Source: Betaproteobacteria bacterium (GTDB taxonomy: Bacteria; Pseudomonadota; Gammaproteobacteria; Tethybacterales; Tethybacteraceae). From it: a stretch of DNA of 5,846 nt. Position 1 is the first letter of the stretch; each line of letters opens with the position of its first letter. A program made the translations under genes and the position numbers. The DNA lies in the NCBI GenBank assembly GCA_026710225.1, contig JAPORI010000212.1, positions 1-5,846 of the forward strand, read 5' to 3'. A model generated the notes under the pieces. That model did not search any database. It was not told where the DNA came from and saw nothing but the letters and a program-made list of their open reading frames with translations. Positions 1 through 5,846 of the stretch are shown here, piece by piece.

Positions 1-3000
1 TGGGGGAACGGCGCCGGCGTCGACAGGGTAATGGTGAGCAACACATCGCCGGGAGAAACCGTATTGCGTTCGGCGATCCGCTCAACTGTATTGGTGCGCG
101 CATACACCGGTGTCGAATAATTCAAATAGGCGTCTTGCACCGGCGAGGTCGCCCGCGAATGGGCGACATCGCTGCCTGCCACCGGCCGGACGAAGGCAAC
201 CGAAACCGAATAGGCCTGCGAAGCGGCATCCAGGGCAAAGGCATTGAGGCGGACAATCGCCTCGCCGGCGGTTGCGAAATTGACATTGGGCGCCGGATCG
301 TAGGCCGGGCTTGCGGTAAAGGTATTCACAAAACCGGTCGCGGACGGCTGGGTGCCCAGTTCGGTTGCATCGGTGCCGGTTGCCGACGGCGTGCCGGTGC
401 AGGCTGTGGCCGGCACTTCATAACGGGTCTTTTCACTCCCGTAGCCGACATCGATGATCATCTTGTCGCAGATCGCATAATCGAAGGTGAACGAGGCGGC
501 ATCAGCGGCGATCGCATGGCCGTCGGAAGTGTCGAAGCTCGCCTCGCCGATGACGACGGTAAACAGGTTGACCGCCGCGGCATAGGGAATCGTCGATTGA
601 CCGTGTGTTTCGCCCACCTGCACCCGGATCGGATAGACCCCGGGATCGACCGTTGCAAACAGGGTAAGCTGGCCGGTTGCCGAGTTGAAGGCGGCCTTGG
701 TTGCACTGGCAAACAGGTCTGGATCGGAGGAAGTTGGCCGGGCTGAGGCAAAGGCCAGCGTATCGCCGTCCGGATCGGTTGCGCTAAGCGGGGTGAGCAC
801 TATATTTCCCGAAGCCGGTTTCTCGACCACCAGCAGCCGGCTGGCGGTGGTATCTTGCACCGGCAGCTGGTTGATGAACGAGCGGGTTACCGCAAACGAA
901 CTGGCGGTGGTGAAGCGGTAGTTGATGTCGGAAGAACTCTGATCGTGCACCGCGGCGGTAAGCTGCAACTGTTGGGCCGCCGAGTCGAATGAAGTGAGCA
1001 TCAGCACGCTGAGCGTTACCGGCTGCGGCGTGGAGTAGTTGGCGCGGGTGAAGATCACTGAATCCGGGATAAAGCTGATTCTTCCCGAATCATTGGTAAT
1101 GGTCAAGGTTACATTGTTGGCATCCGGCTGCTGCGACAGGTGCACTGACACGGTGGCAACCGTCGATGCGCCCGGATCGCCGGCGACGCGGGTAAGCGGG
1201 CTGAGGTTGGTGGTGGTCCAGGTGATGTCGCCGGTGTTCGGCGACACCACCAGCACATTGAAGGTGCGCGACACCTTGTTGCTCGAATTGCCGGTCTCGG
1301 TTGCGGTGTATTTGACCATCTGACTAGTGCCGGCGGTTTGCGTAGATGCGTCGATGGCAAGGGCGCGGTTAGCCGGATCGAAGGTTATCCAGTCGCTGTT
1401 GGTGAACGACGAATCATCCGGCTTGGTTGCCGTATAGGTAACCGCCAGATCGACCCCGGCGGCGTTGGTTGCCGCCGGCAGCACTTCGCTGGTCGCGGAC
1501 GCTCCGGCGGACGCGCTCTTGGCGTCGATCGCAGCCAGGGCGAGGTTCTCGTCCAGATTATTGAGCACCACATCGACGACCTGGGCGTAGACGACCTCGC
1601 CGGCGGTTGCCACCAGGGTGATGCGGCCAAACAGCCCGTTGGTCAACGCCTCGTAGTCGAACACATGATTAGTGCTTGCACTGCCGGCGGTGGAGATCAC
1701 CACCTCGCCGTCGGCGTCGGTGGTCGAGGCGCCAACCGCCAGCTTGGTTGATGTGCCGCGCAACGACCAGCTCACCCCGGCCAGGTCGGCAGCCAGATCG
1801 ATCACCCCCAGCGACAGCGCCCCGGCAACGGTTGCATTGTGCCCACCGGCCTCGTCGACGGTTATGGTGGTGGTAAGACCGGGGATGTAATCGACGATCG
1901 ACAAGGTGAAGTCGACTGCATCGCCGGCGCGCGTTTTCGGGAATTGGGCGGCCAAAAGGGCGACGGAAATCGTCGGGGTGACCGAGATTACATGCGCTCC
2001 GGCGGCGCGGCTGCCGGCGGCGATGGTGAAGGTGCCGGTAGCCGAATCGAAGGTCACTCCGGCCGGCAGGCCGGTGCCGTTCTTGAGCTGGGCGTGATAG
2101 TGGAAACTGCGGTGAGAGTCGCTGGTGAAGTTGTCCTCGGTGGTCAGCGCGTCGATCTGGAAACTGCGCTCGGTGGTGTCGCCGGATGCACCATAAGGTC
2201 CCCGATCGCCGATTGCCGGCAAAACCGGCTTGTCGATTGCGTTGGAGAGTAAAAAGGGAATCCCACTGGTAAAAGTCCGGGAAGTCTGGCCCCGCCCACT
2301 GCCGCGGGTTACCCGCACATCATAACTGGCGTTCAGGCCAGAAAGAGATTGCGAAGCCGCGGAGCTGGCGGGGTGATGGTGTTCCAGGTTGTTGATGAAC
2401 GAGGAGCCGGGCGCGATCGACAGGATCGCCTTGCTGCGCGGGTTGTCCGGATCGGCGGCAATGGTGACTCGCACCCACGGCATTGCCTGACGGGTAATCT
2501 CCCAGGTAATGTCATCGGTGCCGGCAAACGCCCGACTCAAGGTGAAGGTGGTCAGCCTGGTGCCGGCCGGCAAGGTGGTGTTGTCCTCGATGATTCTAAT
2601 GACATTGATGAAATTGCCGCCGCCGATGTCCTCGGTGATCGACGGCGACTGGGTGAAGGCGGTTCCGGTGTCACTTAATGAGGTATTAATCACATCATAA
2701 TTTATGCCGCCAATAACACGGGTCATACCGAATGAGAGCTGAGTTGAAGGCACCGCTCCGTCGGGGAAGCGGCCGAGAATCACTTTCACCTTGCCGTTGG
2801 CAAATTCAATGGTCGGGTCGGGGTCCCAGCTGGGGCTGTGGGAAAACTCGGTTCGCTGCCGGCCGAACAGGCCGGTAGTGCGCTTGATTGGCTTTACCGT
2901 CTTGCTGCCGGTAAGAGTGCACTCGGCAAAAGGCAGTTGGTATTGGAGAAACTCGGCTGGGTATGGATAGCTAAACTCAAGATTAATTTGTCCGCAAAGA

Positions 3001-5846
3001 TGCAGGTCTACTTCAAAACTGGCAACACCATTGGTGAACGTAGGCGTAAGGCTAGCACCAGTATAAATACCGTCACCAAGAACCAGGGTGACCACCTCGG
3101 TGGTTACCGCGCCGAGGGTGTCGGTGGCGGTAAGGGTAAGCGGGAAATAGCCGATCAAATCATCATCGTCGCCGCCGGAGGCGTGATCGATCGCCACCCG
3201 CAGCCAGCCGCGGGCCAGATCGGGGGTGGCGGTTAGTTCCAGTTCCGCCGGGCCGCTAACCGCCAGGGCGCTAAAGCCGTCCGAGTCGGTAAAGGTAAGG
3301 GTGAGTCCTCCGCTACTATCGAGCGCAAAGGATGTGGGTTCTCTTGTGCTCATGTCAACGGTAAGGTTGACGCGCGCAACCCTGACCATCCCCGGCGGGC
3401 CGGTATACACCGGCAGGTCATTGTCAGTGCTCTCTTCGACATTGTCGAGGATGATGCGCAGCGGGGTGGAAACCATGTCGCCTTGACTGCCCTCCAAAAT
3501 CAGGGTTACCATGATGTCGGCAAGCGCGGCCGGCTGCGGGTTCTCGTGATCGAGGGTTACCGCCTGCGTCCAGCTAATCAGCGCCGATTCCGGACCGTCG
3601 AGGCCGGTGTCCAGCCGGGTCACCCGCAGCAGACCGGTGGCCGCCGCCGGCCCCGCCACCCGCCAGGTTACCGGCAGCTTCGCTTCCGGCACCAAGCCTC
3701 CACCTAAAAACCTGAACCCGAAATTGACCGGCACGGTAACCGTGGCAATTGCAGTGCCGGCTTCCACTGCCGCTTCCGCACTGGGGCCGACGATCTCGGT
3801 GATGTGCACCGTGATCGGAGCGATCGGCGGCGGCGGAGCCACCGCGGCGATGGTAACGGTGGTGCCAACTTTGTAGTCGGCCGGGTTGATACCAAAGTTG
3901 CGCGCGATCTGCCGGGTTTGATCCCGGGCGCTGCTGCCGGCGGCCGCCGGCGCAGCGAAGAGAGCCTCGAAGACGGAAAACCTGATGATTTGCCGCTGCG
4001 GGTATAAACCATAGCCGGTGTCTTCGGTAAGGAGGAAACTGGCGGCAGTCAGGCTGGTGAAGTCTTCTGATATAAAATCCGAAGGAAACCCTGAATTGTT
4101 AAGGTCAAAGGATGTTGAACAAATGTTGTCCCCTCCAAATGTCTCGTTTACAGATGTTTGAAAAGCAGTGTTTGACCGGTAGGATATATTAAAAAACAAG
4201 TCCCCCTTGCATCCGGTCAAATCCGGCAGCCAGAACTGCAACTTGCGCTTGGAGTCGGTATACGCCACCCGGGCAATCTGCATCGGCTCACCCAGCTTGC
4301 GCAAGGTTACCCGCCCTTCGATCTGGCTCATCGCCAGGCCGGGGCCGGCGGAATAGGTGCCGCGCACGATCAGCGGATAGTTCGCCGGCGGGGTGTTGGC
4401 GGCAACATTGAGCACCAGCCGATCCCCATCCAGACTCATCCCGGCCGGCGGAGCATCCGGCCGCGCATCGGCATCATCACCGTCTTCAACCAGCAGCTGC
4501 CAGCTGATTGGCAAATTGGACGGATTGGACAGGAAGCGGCCCAGCGCAAACGAGCGTCCCTGCCCGTAGGGCACATCGAACGGGAAGCGTTGCAGGTTGG
4601 TATTGATGCGCAAATCATACCACTGCGGCTCCGCGTTGCGGATATTGAGACCCGGCGCGGTAACCGCCGGCAGTTCGGCCTTTCTGATGATTATGTTGCG
4701 CGTGTTGAGGTATGTAAAACCGCTTCTATAACGATAGGCAACCGCCCGCAGCCGATACTCGTCGACGCCGGCCGGGAACACCCGGCCGGCGGTGTTGTTC
4801 TTGGCGATCACGACGGTTTGGACGCTTTCACCTTCAGTGTGGTTCCACTGCCATTGCAACGGCGTGCCGGTGCAGCAGTTTTCAACCACTATGGTGTTGG
4901 CAGCTCCAACAGTAACTGTGGCTATCGGCGCATTGGCCGCCACCGAACTGGCGGCCGGATATTCGATGATGAGGTCCTCTCCTTCGCTCTGTTCGGTCCA
5001 TACCGGTTCGTGAGTATCTATGGCTGAAATCGAATCGGTGATTTCACTGATCTCGAATCGATACACCAGCGACCGGCTGCCGCCAAACCCGGTAAGCGCC
5101 AGGGTAATCCCGTATTCGCCCTCGGCATAATCGGCCGCGGAAATTTCAACCCGCAATCGGCGCAGCTGGCCGTTGGGTGCGGCCAGCAACTGGCATTGGA
5201 TGCCGCCGGCTGATCCGACATCGGCCAGAGTGTCGCCGCAGGCCGCCGCGGTGGAGCTGCCCAGCAAGGTTGCTTCCGCTATGGTCGCGCCGGTAACCGG
5301 CGCCCCCAGTTCAAGGAGCAACTGATTGTAGGTTTTCGAGTTGCGGGTTTCACGCTCAGATGTCCTGCCAAGCCGTCGCACCTGGGTGCCGGTATACAGC
5401 TGGAAGTCGCCGGCGGAAACCCGCACCCCGTTTTCCACCGCAAACACCCGCACCTTGTGCAGCCCGTGGGCGGCCGCCCGCCAGTGCTGCACCGTGAACT
5501 GGCCGGAGGACGCCGCCAAACCAAGCCAGACCGGCAGCGGTTGCAGCCGGTCGTTGCCGTCGACGAGCATCGCCTGATAGGTCACTCCGGCGCCAGTCGG
5601 CGTAGCCGGATGGCGTGTGAAGGTCGAAGAGCTGCCCACATCGACGGTCACCAGAACATCGACAAGCGCCTCCGGCGTCATCACCGCGCGGGTGAAGATC
5701 AATTCCTTTTCAATCATCCCCCCGCCTGCGGCGGCGGCTATCGTCATGGTTACCGGATAGGCGCTGTTGGCGATCAGCGCTTCGGAGGCAAAGCCGATCA
5801 CCGCCTCGCGATCGGAAGACGAGATCACCCCCAGTGCGCCGGCGGC
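1..5846 (-). CDS. Interior fragment of a giant Ig-like/cadherin-like repeat protein (both ends outside window)
   Basis: Codons run from 5846-5844 to 5-3 on the minus strand: 1,948 sense codons without a stop; bases 1-2 belong to the next codon. No start can be assigned because the frame enters the window already open. The translation is coherent throughout: alternating hydrophobic beta-strand patterns, Thr/Val/Ala/Gly-rich, low Lys, ten Cys, no obvious hydrophobic membrane span and no signal peptide or anchor within the slice. Recurring signatures (FD.ATG.F, (I/V)(S/T)W, IATVTV, DPDGD, NYSTP) match the style of bacterial Ig-like, CADG, He_PIG and Big_1 modules in large adhesins and cell-surface proteins. 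The likely role, by inference only, is an extracellular structural or adhesive stalk. Secretion signal, anchor and any enzymatic domain would lie beyond the window. The frame and the beta-repeat nature are well supported; the function is not proven. No promoter, RBS or terminator is visible, as expected inside a gene. Confidence 0.96.
9..497 (-). repeat. Cys-bracketed module, copy B, with closing strand (residues 1784-1946)
   Basis: ASFTFDYAIC (1784-1793), Tyr1802, YEVPATACT (Cys1816), SPAYDPAPNVNF (1846-1857), ATAGEAIVRLNAF, then NYSTP (1909-1913) and VERIAERNTVSPGDVLLTIT. It is the homologue of the module at 2691-3023 and shares IVRLNAF with the candidate at 3843-4241. The end phrase (R.IA.N...P.D....TI...P.P) matches residues 645-674, so the repeat unit probably includes this closing strand. 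The cysteine pair suggests a disulfide-stabilised loop in an exported protein. Confidence 0.68.
386..402 (-). repeat. 17-base direct repeat, copy 1 (codes CTGTP)
   Basis: These 17 bases are identical to 4859-4875 and lie in the same codon phase, coding Cys-Thr-Gly-Thr-Pro with the same codons. The match ends on both sides. It is the longest exact repeat I found by eye and marks a second-cysteine site. Confidence 0.8.
597..839 (-). other. Cadherin-like module with DPDGD loop (residues 1670-1750)
   Basis: ASGNIVLTPLSATDPDGDTL (DPDGD at 1691-1695) continues with strands to AAFNSATGQLTLFATVDPG and ends VYPIRVQVGETHG. ATDPDGD..l is the classic calcium-site phrase of bacterial cadherin-like repeats, and FNSATG.L.l...pG.y.i.v matches He_PIG/CADG cores. 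This is a confident beta-repeat assignment; calcium binding is expected from the family but not shown. Confidence 0.75.
993..1169 (-). other. 'FT.ANYSTPQPVTL' beta-repeat, second copy (residues 1560-1618)
   Basis: STVATVSVHLSQQPDANNV, TLTITNDSG and VIFTRANYSTPQPVTLSV follow the widespread adhesin repeat pattern v.L..qP...Vtvt....g...p..ltFT..NW.tPQ.VtV. It aligns with residues 24-70 through IFTRA. NYSTP also recurs at residues 1909-1913 using different synonymous codons at four of five positions, which argues for protein-level conservation. Confidence 0.68.
1242..1454 (-). other. Cadherin-like module (residues 1465-1535)
   Basis: It reads VDLAVTYTATKPDDSSFTNS, then DWITFDPANRALAIDAS (Trp1486), then TSQMVKYTATETGNSSN and TFNVLVVSP. 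The order of a W-I-T-F-D-P strand, a short a.L.i strand and a closing KYTATE strand fits the CADG/He_PIG pattern. Two YTAT strands 39 residues apart (1471 and 1513) mark neighbouring module ends. No cysteine and no enzyme motif. Confidence 0.65.
1677..1934 (-). other. Invasin-type (Big_1-like) Ig module (residues 1305-1390)
   Basis: The segment begins AGDAVDFTLSIVD, passes VSWSL (Trp1360) and LAVGASTTDADGEVVISTAG. The TTDADG.v.i.t phrase near the end matches the Big_1 hallmark (tTDanG.a.v.l.s), and the opening AGD.v..t..v.D is also usual in Big_1. Big_1 domains build the rods of invasins and intimins. The fit is good at both ends but the middle is diverged. Confidence 0.62.
1962..2174 (-). 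other. He_PIG/CADG-like Ig module (residues 1225-1295)
   Basis: FHYHAQLKNGTGLPAGVTFD continues as SATGTFTIAAG and ends with GAHVISVT. This is close to the He_PIG consensus (...lPaGLsfd.atGtisGtp...aGtytvtvt), with LPAG at 1260-1263 and FDSATG at 1266-1271. It is one of the best family-level matches in the window. Such domains are extracellular repeat units. Confidence 0.75.
2403..2582 (-). other. W-strand beta module (residues 1089-1148)
   Basis: TTFTLSRAFAGTDDITWEIT (Trp1115) aligns with FALGRFL....LPISW at 433-449 and is followed by WVRVTIAADPDNPRSKAILS, where ADPDN resembles a cadherin-type acidic loop. The module is preceded by SITEDIGGG and IRIIEDNTTLPAG and followed by SFINNLEHHHPASS. 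Assignment is to an Ig-like or cadherin-like sandwich only. Confidence 0.55.
2691..3023 (-). repeat. Cys-bracketed module, copy A (residues 942-1052)
   Basis: The signature is ASFEVDLHLC (942-951), Tyr960 nine residues on, YQLPFAECT with Cys976, and SPSWDPDPTIEF (1004-1015). The copy at 9-497 has ASFTFDYAIC, Tyr at +9, YEVPATACT and SPAYDPAPNVNF in the same order with nearly the same spacings (Cys-Cys 25 and 23; second Cys to SP box 28 and 30). This is clear internal homology between segments 842 residues apart. The two cysteines probably form a disulfide loop. Bases 2941-3000, coding the loop, are AT-rich (24 G/C of 60). I recognise no named family. Confidence 0.7.
3069..3317 (-). other. Cadherin-like module with GDDDD loop (residues 844-926)
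   Basis: LTLTFTDSDG (848-857), then strands LELTAT and GWLRVAID, an acidic GGDDDD loop (891-896), then FPLTLTATDTLGAV and TTEVVTLVL. The ending LTLTATD is the hallmark last strand of bacterial cadherin-like and Ig-like (He_PIG/CADG) domains, and TDSDG resembles their calcium-site loops. Domain class is well supported by eye; exact family is not. Confidence 0.68.
3432..3602 (-). other. W-strand beta module, tandem neighbour (residues 749-805)
   Basis: ALISWTQAVTL puts Trp759 only 31 residues after Trp728 of the previous module, so either two strands of one sandwich carry the same motif or one unit is truncated. Then follow alternating strands ADIMVTLILEG and TPLRIILDNVEE. No known family can be named beyond a general Ig-like beta pattern. 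Confidence 0.45.
3642..3809 (-). other. IATVTV / W-strand beta module, copy 2 (residues 680-735)
   Basis: The segment has VHITEI (680-685), AGTAIATVTVPVNFGFRF, and LPVTWRV with Trp728. It aligns in order and spacing (28 residues from IATVTV to Trp) with copy 1 (24 residues). The FRFLGGG..LPVTW stretch also resembles FALGRFL....LPISW of residues 433-449, tying the two families of W-strand modules together. It has no cysteine, unlike copy 1. Confidence 0.6.
3813..3842 (-). other. Proline linker between modules (residues 669-678)
   Basis: VAPPPPIAPI separates the strand DYKVGTTVTIAA from the next module start VHITEI. A run of four prolines flanked by another proline is the natural reading of an inter-domain hinge or stiff linker. 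It marks a module boundary. A similar P-rich phrase (STPAPFP) closes the window at residues 1942-1948 after the comparable strand SPGDVLLTITL. Confidence 0.6.
3843..4241 (-). repeat. Probable third copy of the Cys-bracketed module (residues 536-668)
   Basis: Cys546 is followed ten residues later by Tyr556 (CKGDLFFNISY), and Cys576 comes 30 residues after Cys546. Then QIIRFSVF (619-626) lines up with AIVRLNAF (1863-1870) of the copy at 9-497, at a similar distance from the first Cys (about 71-74 residues). It closes with TRQIARNFGIN and DYKVGTTVTI, comparable to TRVIGGINYDV of the copy at 2691-3023. The ASF..D lead-in and the SP.(W/Y)DP box are missing, so this copy is diverged or only partly homologous. 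Bases 4081-4200 are AT-rich (45 G/C of 120). Confidence 0.45.
4338..4544 (-). other. Ig/cadherin-like module with LPISW strand and Asp-rich loop (residues 435-503)
   Basis: The module reads LPISWQLLVEDGDDADARPD (445-464) followed by AGMSLDGDRLVLNVAAN and NYPLIVRGTY. The layout (LP.SW, loop, sld.d.L.l....., Y.l.v...) is typical of CADG/He_PIG-like sandwiches. The loop holds six Asp/Glu in a dozen residues plus a later LDGD, which could bind calcium as in cadherin-like folds. Calcium binding is an inference from composition. Confidence 0.6.
4812..5057 (-). other. IATVTV / W-strand beta module, copy 1, with vicinal Cys (residues 264-345)
   Basis: It opens with FEISEI (264-269), continues through a linker to APIATVTV (306-313), then TIVVENCCTGTP and LQWQW with Trp332. 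The same order, VHITEI - IATVTV - LPVTW, recurs at residues 680-728, so this is an internal duplication with an extra insert of about 24 residues between the first two motifs. Cys324 and Cys325 are adjacent. CTGTP is encoded by the same five codons as residues 1816-1820. Confidence 0.6.
4859..4875 (-). repeat. 17-base direct repeat, copy 2 (codes CTGTP)
   Basis: Identical to 386-402 and in the same codon phase. Here the preceding residue is also Cys, giving the CCTGTP phrase at residues 324-329. The surrounding protein is not otherwise close to the other copy. Confidence 0.8.
5058..5408 (-). other. Unassigned beta-rich segment with a Cys pair (residues 147-263)
   Basis: I do not recognise this segment. 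It starts with FQLYTGTQVRRLGRTSERE, the most Arg-rich stretch of the window, then LLLELGAPVTGATIAEATL, then Cys203 and Cys218 fifteen residues apart, and closes with a strand series LRRLRVEIS and YGITLALTGFGG. The two cysteines could form a short disulfide loop. The phrase around Cys203 (GSSTAAACGDT) loosely resembles the second-cysteine site of the Cys module elsewhere in this protein, but the alignment is weak. Confidence 0.4.
5409..5591 (-). other. Cadherin-like (CADG-type) module (residues 86-146)
   Basis: The order VTYQAMLVDG, then LPVWLGL at residues 104-110, then ASSGQFTV, then GLHKVRVFAVENG follows the CADG/dystroglycan-type cadherin pattern (tY.a.l.dG..LP.WL.fd..t..f.v......G.y.v.v.a.d). 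The Trp after LPV is the conserved core position of that family. No Cys is present. Such modules usually build elongated stalks outside the cell; that is family knowledge rather than something visible here. Confidence 0.7.
5637..5777 (-). other. Diverged 'IFTRA' beta-repeat, first copy (residues 24-70)
   Basis: This stretch carries ELIFTRAVMTPEALVDVLVTV, preceded by a strand-like AYPVTMTI. It parallels residues 1560-1618, where VIFTRANYSTPQPVTLSV follows NNVTLTIT. Both resemble the common bacterial surface-protein repeat whose consensus is roughly LTFT..NW.tPQ.VTV. The IFTRA segment is also nearly identical at DNA level (16 bases shared, 5686-5701 with 1042-1057). The match is a motif-level resemblance made by eye; domain edges are approximate. 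Confidence 0.55.

Noticed and set aside
135..746. A 203-codon plus-strand open frame, and similar plus-strand frames at 1338-1751, 1839-2252, 2349-2678, 2838-3236 and 4590-5027
   Set aside because: They lie exactly in codon register with the minus-strand gene, so avoidance of stops follows from its GC-rich codon use. Their translations are Gly/Arg/Asp-rich low-structure strings with no motif, and no ribosome-binding context stands out.
2689..2703. Possible recoded stop codons or frameshifts to explain the absence of a long called gene
   Set aside because: The complete frame is open with the standard code, including through AT-rich patches. The long gene is absent from simple ORF lists only because its ends are outside the window.
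3813..3842. cggcggcggcgg-like triplet run as a simple-sequence repeat
   Set aside because: It is a short run of Pro codons on the minus strand (PPPP linker) and not an expanded microsatellite.
3843..3923. LysM-like phrase (QIARNFGINPADYKVGTTVTI)
   Set aside because: IA..FGI and KVG..V.I recall LysM, but the segment is about half a LysM long, lacks the central LxxLN region, and a parallel copy near residue 1923 reads as a beta-repeat end instead.
458..5524. Minus-strand frames in other registers, such as 458-751, 1109-1360, 3704-4012 and 5279-5524
   Set aside because: They overlap the continuous frame, and their translations are Arg/Pro/Ser-rich, typical of out-of-frame GC-rich DNA.
1..5846. 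CRISPR array, tandem DNA satellite, tRNA/rRNA gene, insertion sequence ends, promoter or terminator
   Set aside because: I saw no regularly spaced direct repeats beyond 17 bases, no cloverleaf, no inverted-repeat ends, and no hairpin plus T-run that was not better explained as coding sequence.

Overview
The whole window is an interior slice of one very large gene on the minus strand. Reading the complement with codons on positions 5846-5844 down to 5-3 gives 1,948 consecutive sense codons with no stop. Neither the gene's start nor its stop lies inside. There is no intergenic space, RNA gene, mobile element or CRISPR array, and I see no second credible gene on either strand. The many short plus-strand open frames are antisense shadows; the larger ones sit in exact codon register with the real gene. 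Residue numbers below count from window position 5846 (residue 1) to position 3 (residue 1948).

The encoded segment is rich in Thr, Val, Ala, Gly, Ser and Asp. It is poor in Lys and Cys, has no obvious membrane span, and shows no catalytic motif I recognise. It reads as a chain of strongly diverged beta-sandwich modules of the Ig-like, cadherin-like, invasin-like kind found in giant bacterial surface or secreted proteins. Recognisable pieces, from the N-terminal side (high coordinates) to the C-terminal side (low coordinates), are: a CADG-like module (5409-5591); modules built on 'IATVTV' and '(I/V)(S/T)W' strand motifs (about 4812-5057, 4338-4544, 3642-3809, 3432-3602, 2403-2582); a cadherin-like module with a GDDDD loop (3069-3317); a He_PIG/CADG-like module (1962-2174); a Big_1-like module (1677-1934); a cadherin-like module (1242-1454); an 'FT.ANYSTPQPVTL' repeat (993-1169); and a cadherin-like module with a DPDGD loop (597-839).

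The most distinctive feature is a cysteine-bracketed module seen clearly twice (2691-3023 and 9-497) and probably a third time (3843-4241). Its signature is ASF..D...C, a Tyr nine residues later, Y.(L/V)P...CT, then SP.(W/Y)DP.P...F. All ten cysteines in the 1,948 residues fall into five close pairs, which suggests local disulfides in an exported protein. I do not recognise this module as a named family.

Organism: the DNA is generally GC-rich (about 65-70% in typical 60-base lines) with AT-richer islands of 35-40%. Giant Ig/cadherin-repeat proteins are known from Chlorobiota, Omnitrophota, Verrucomicrobiota, Planctomycetota and some Proteobacteria. Nothing here lets me choose among them, so a high-GC bacterium with a giant surface or secreted protein is as far as the sequence goes.
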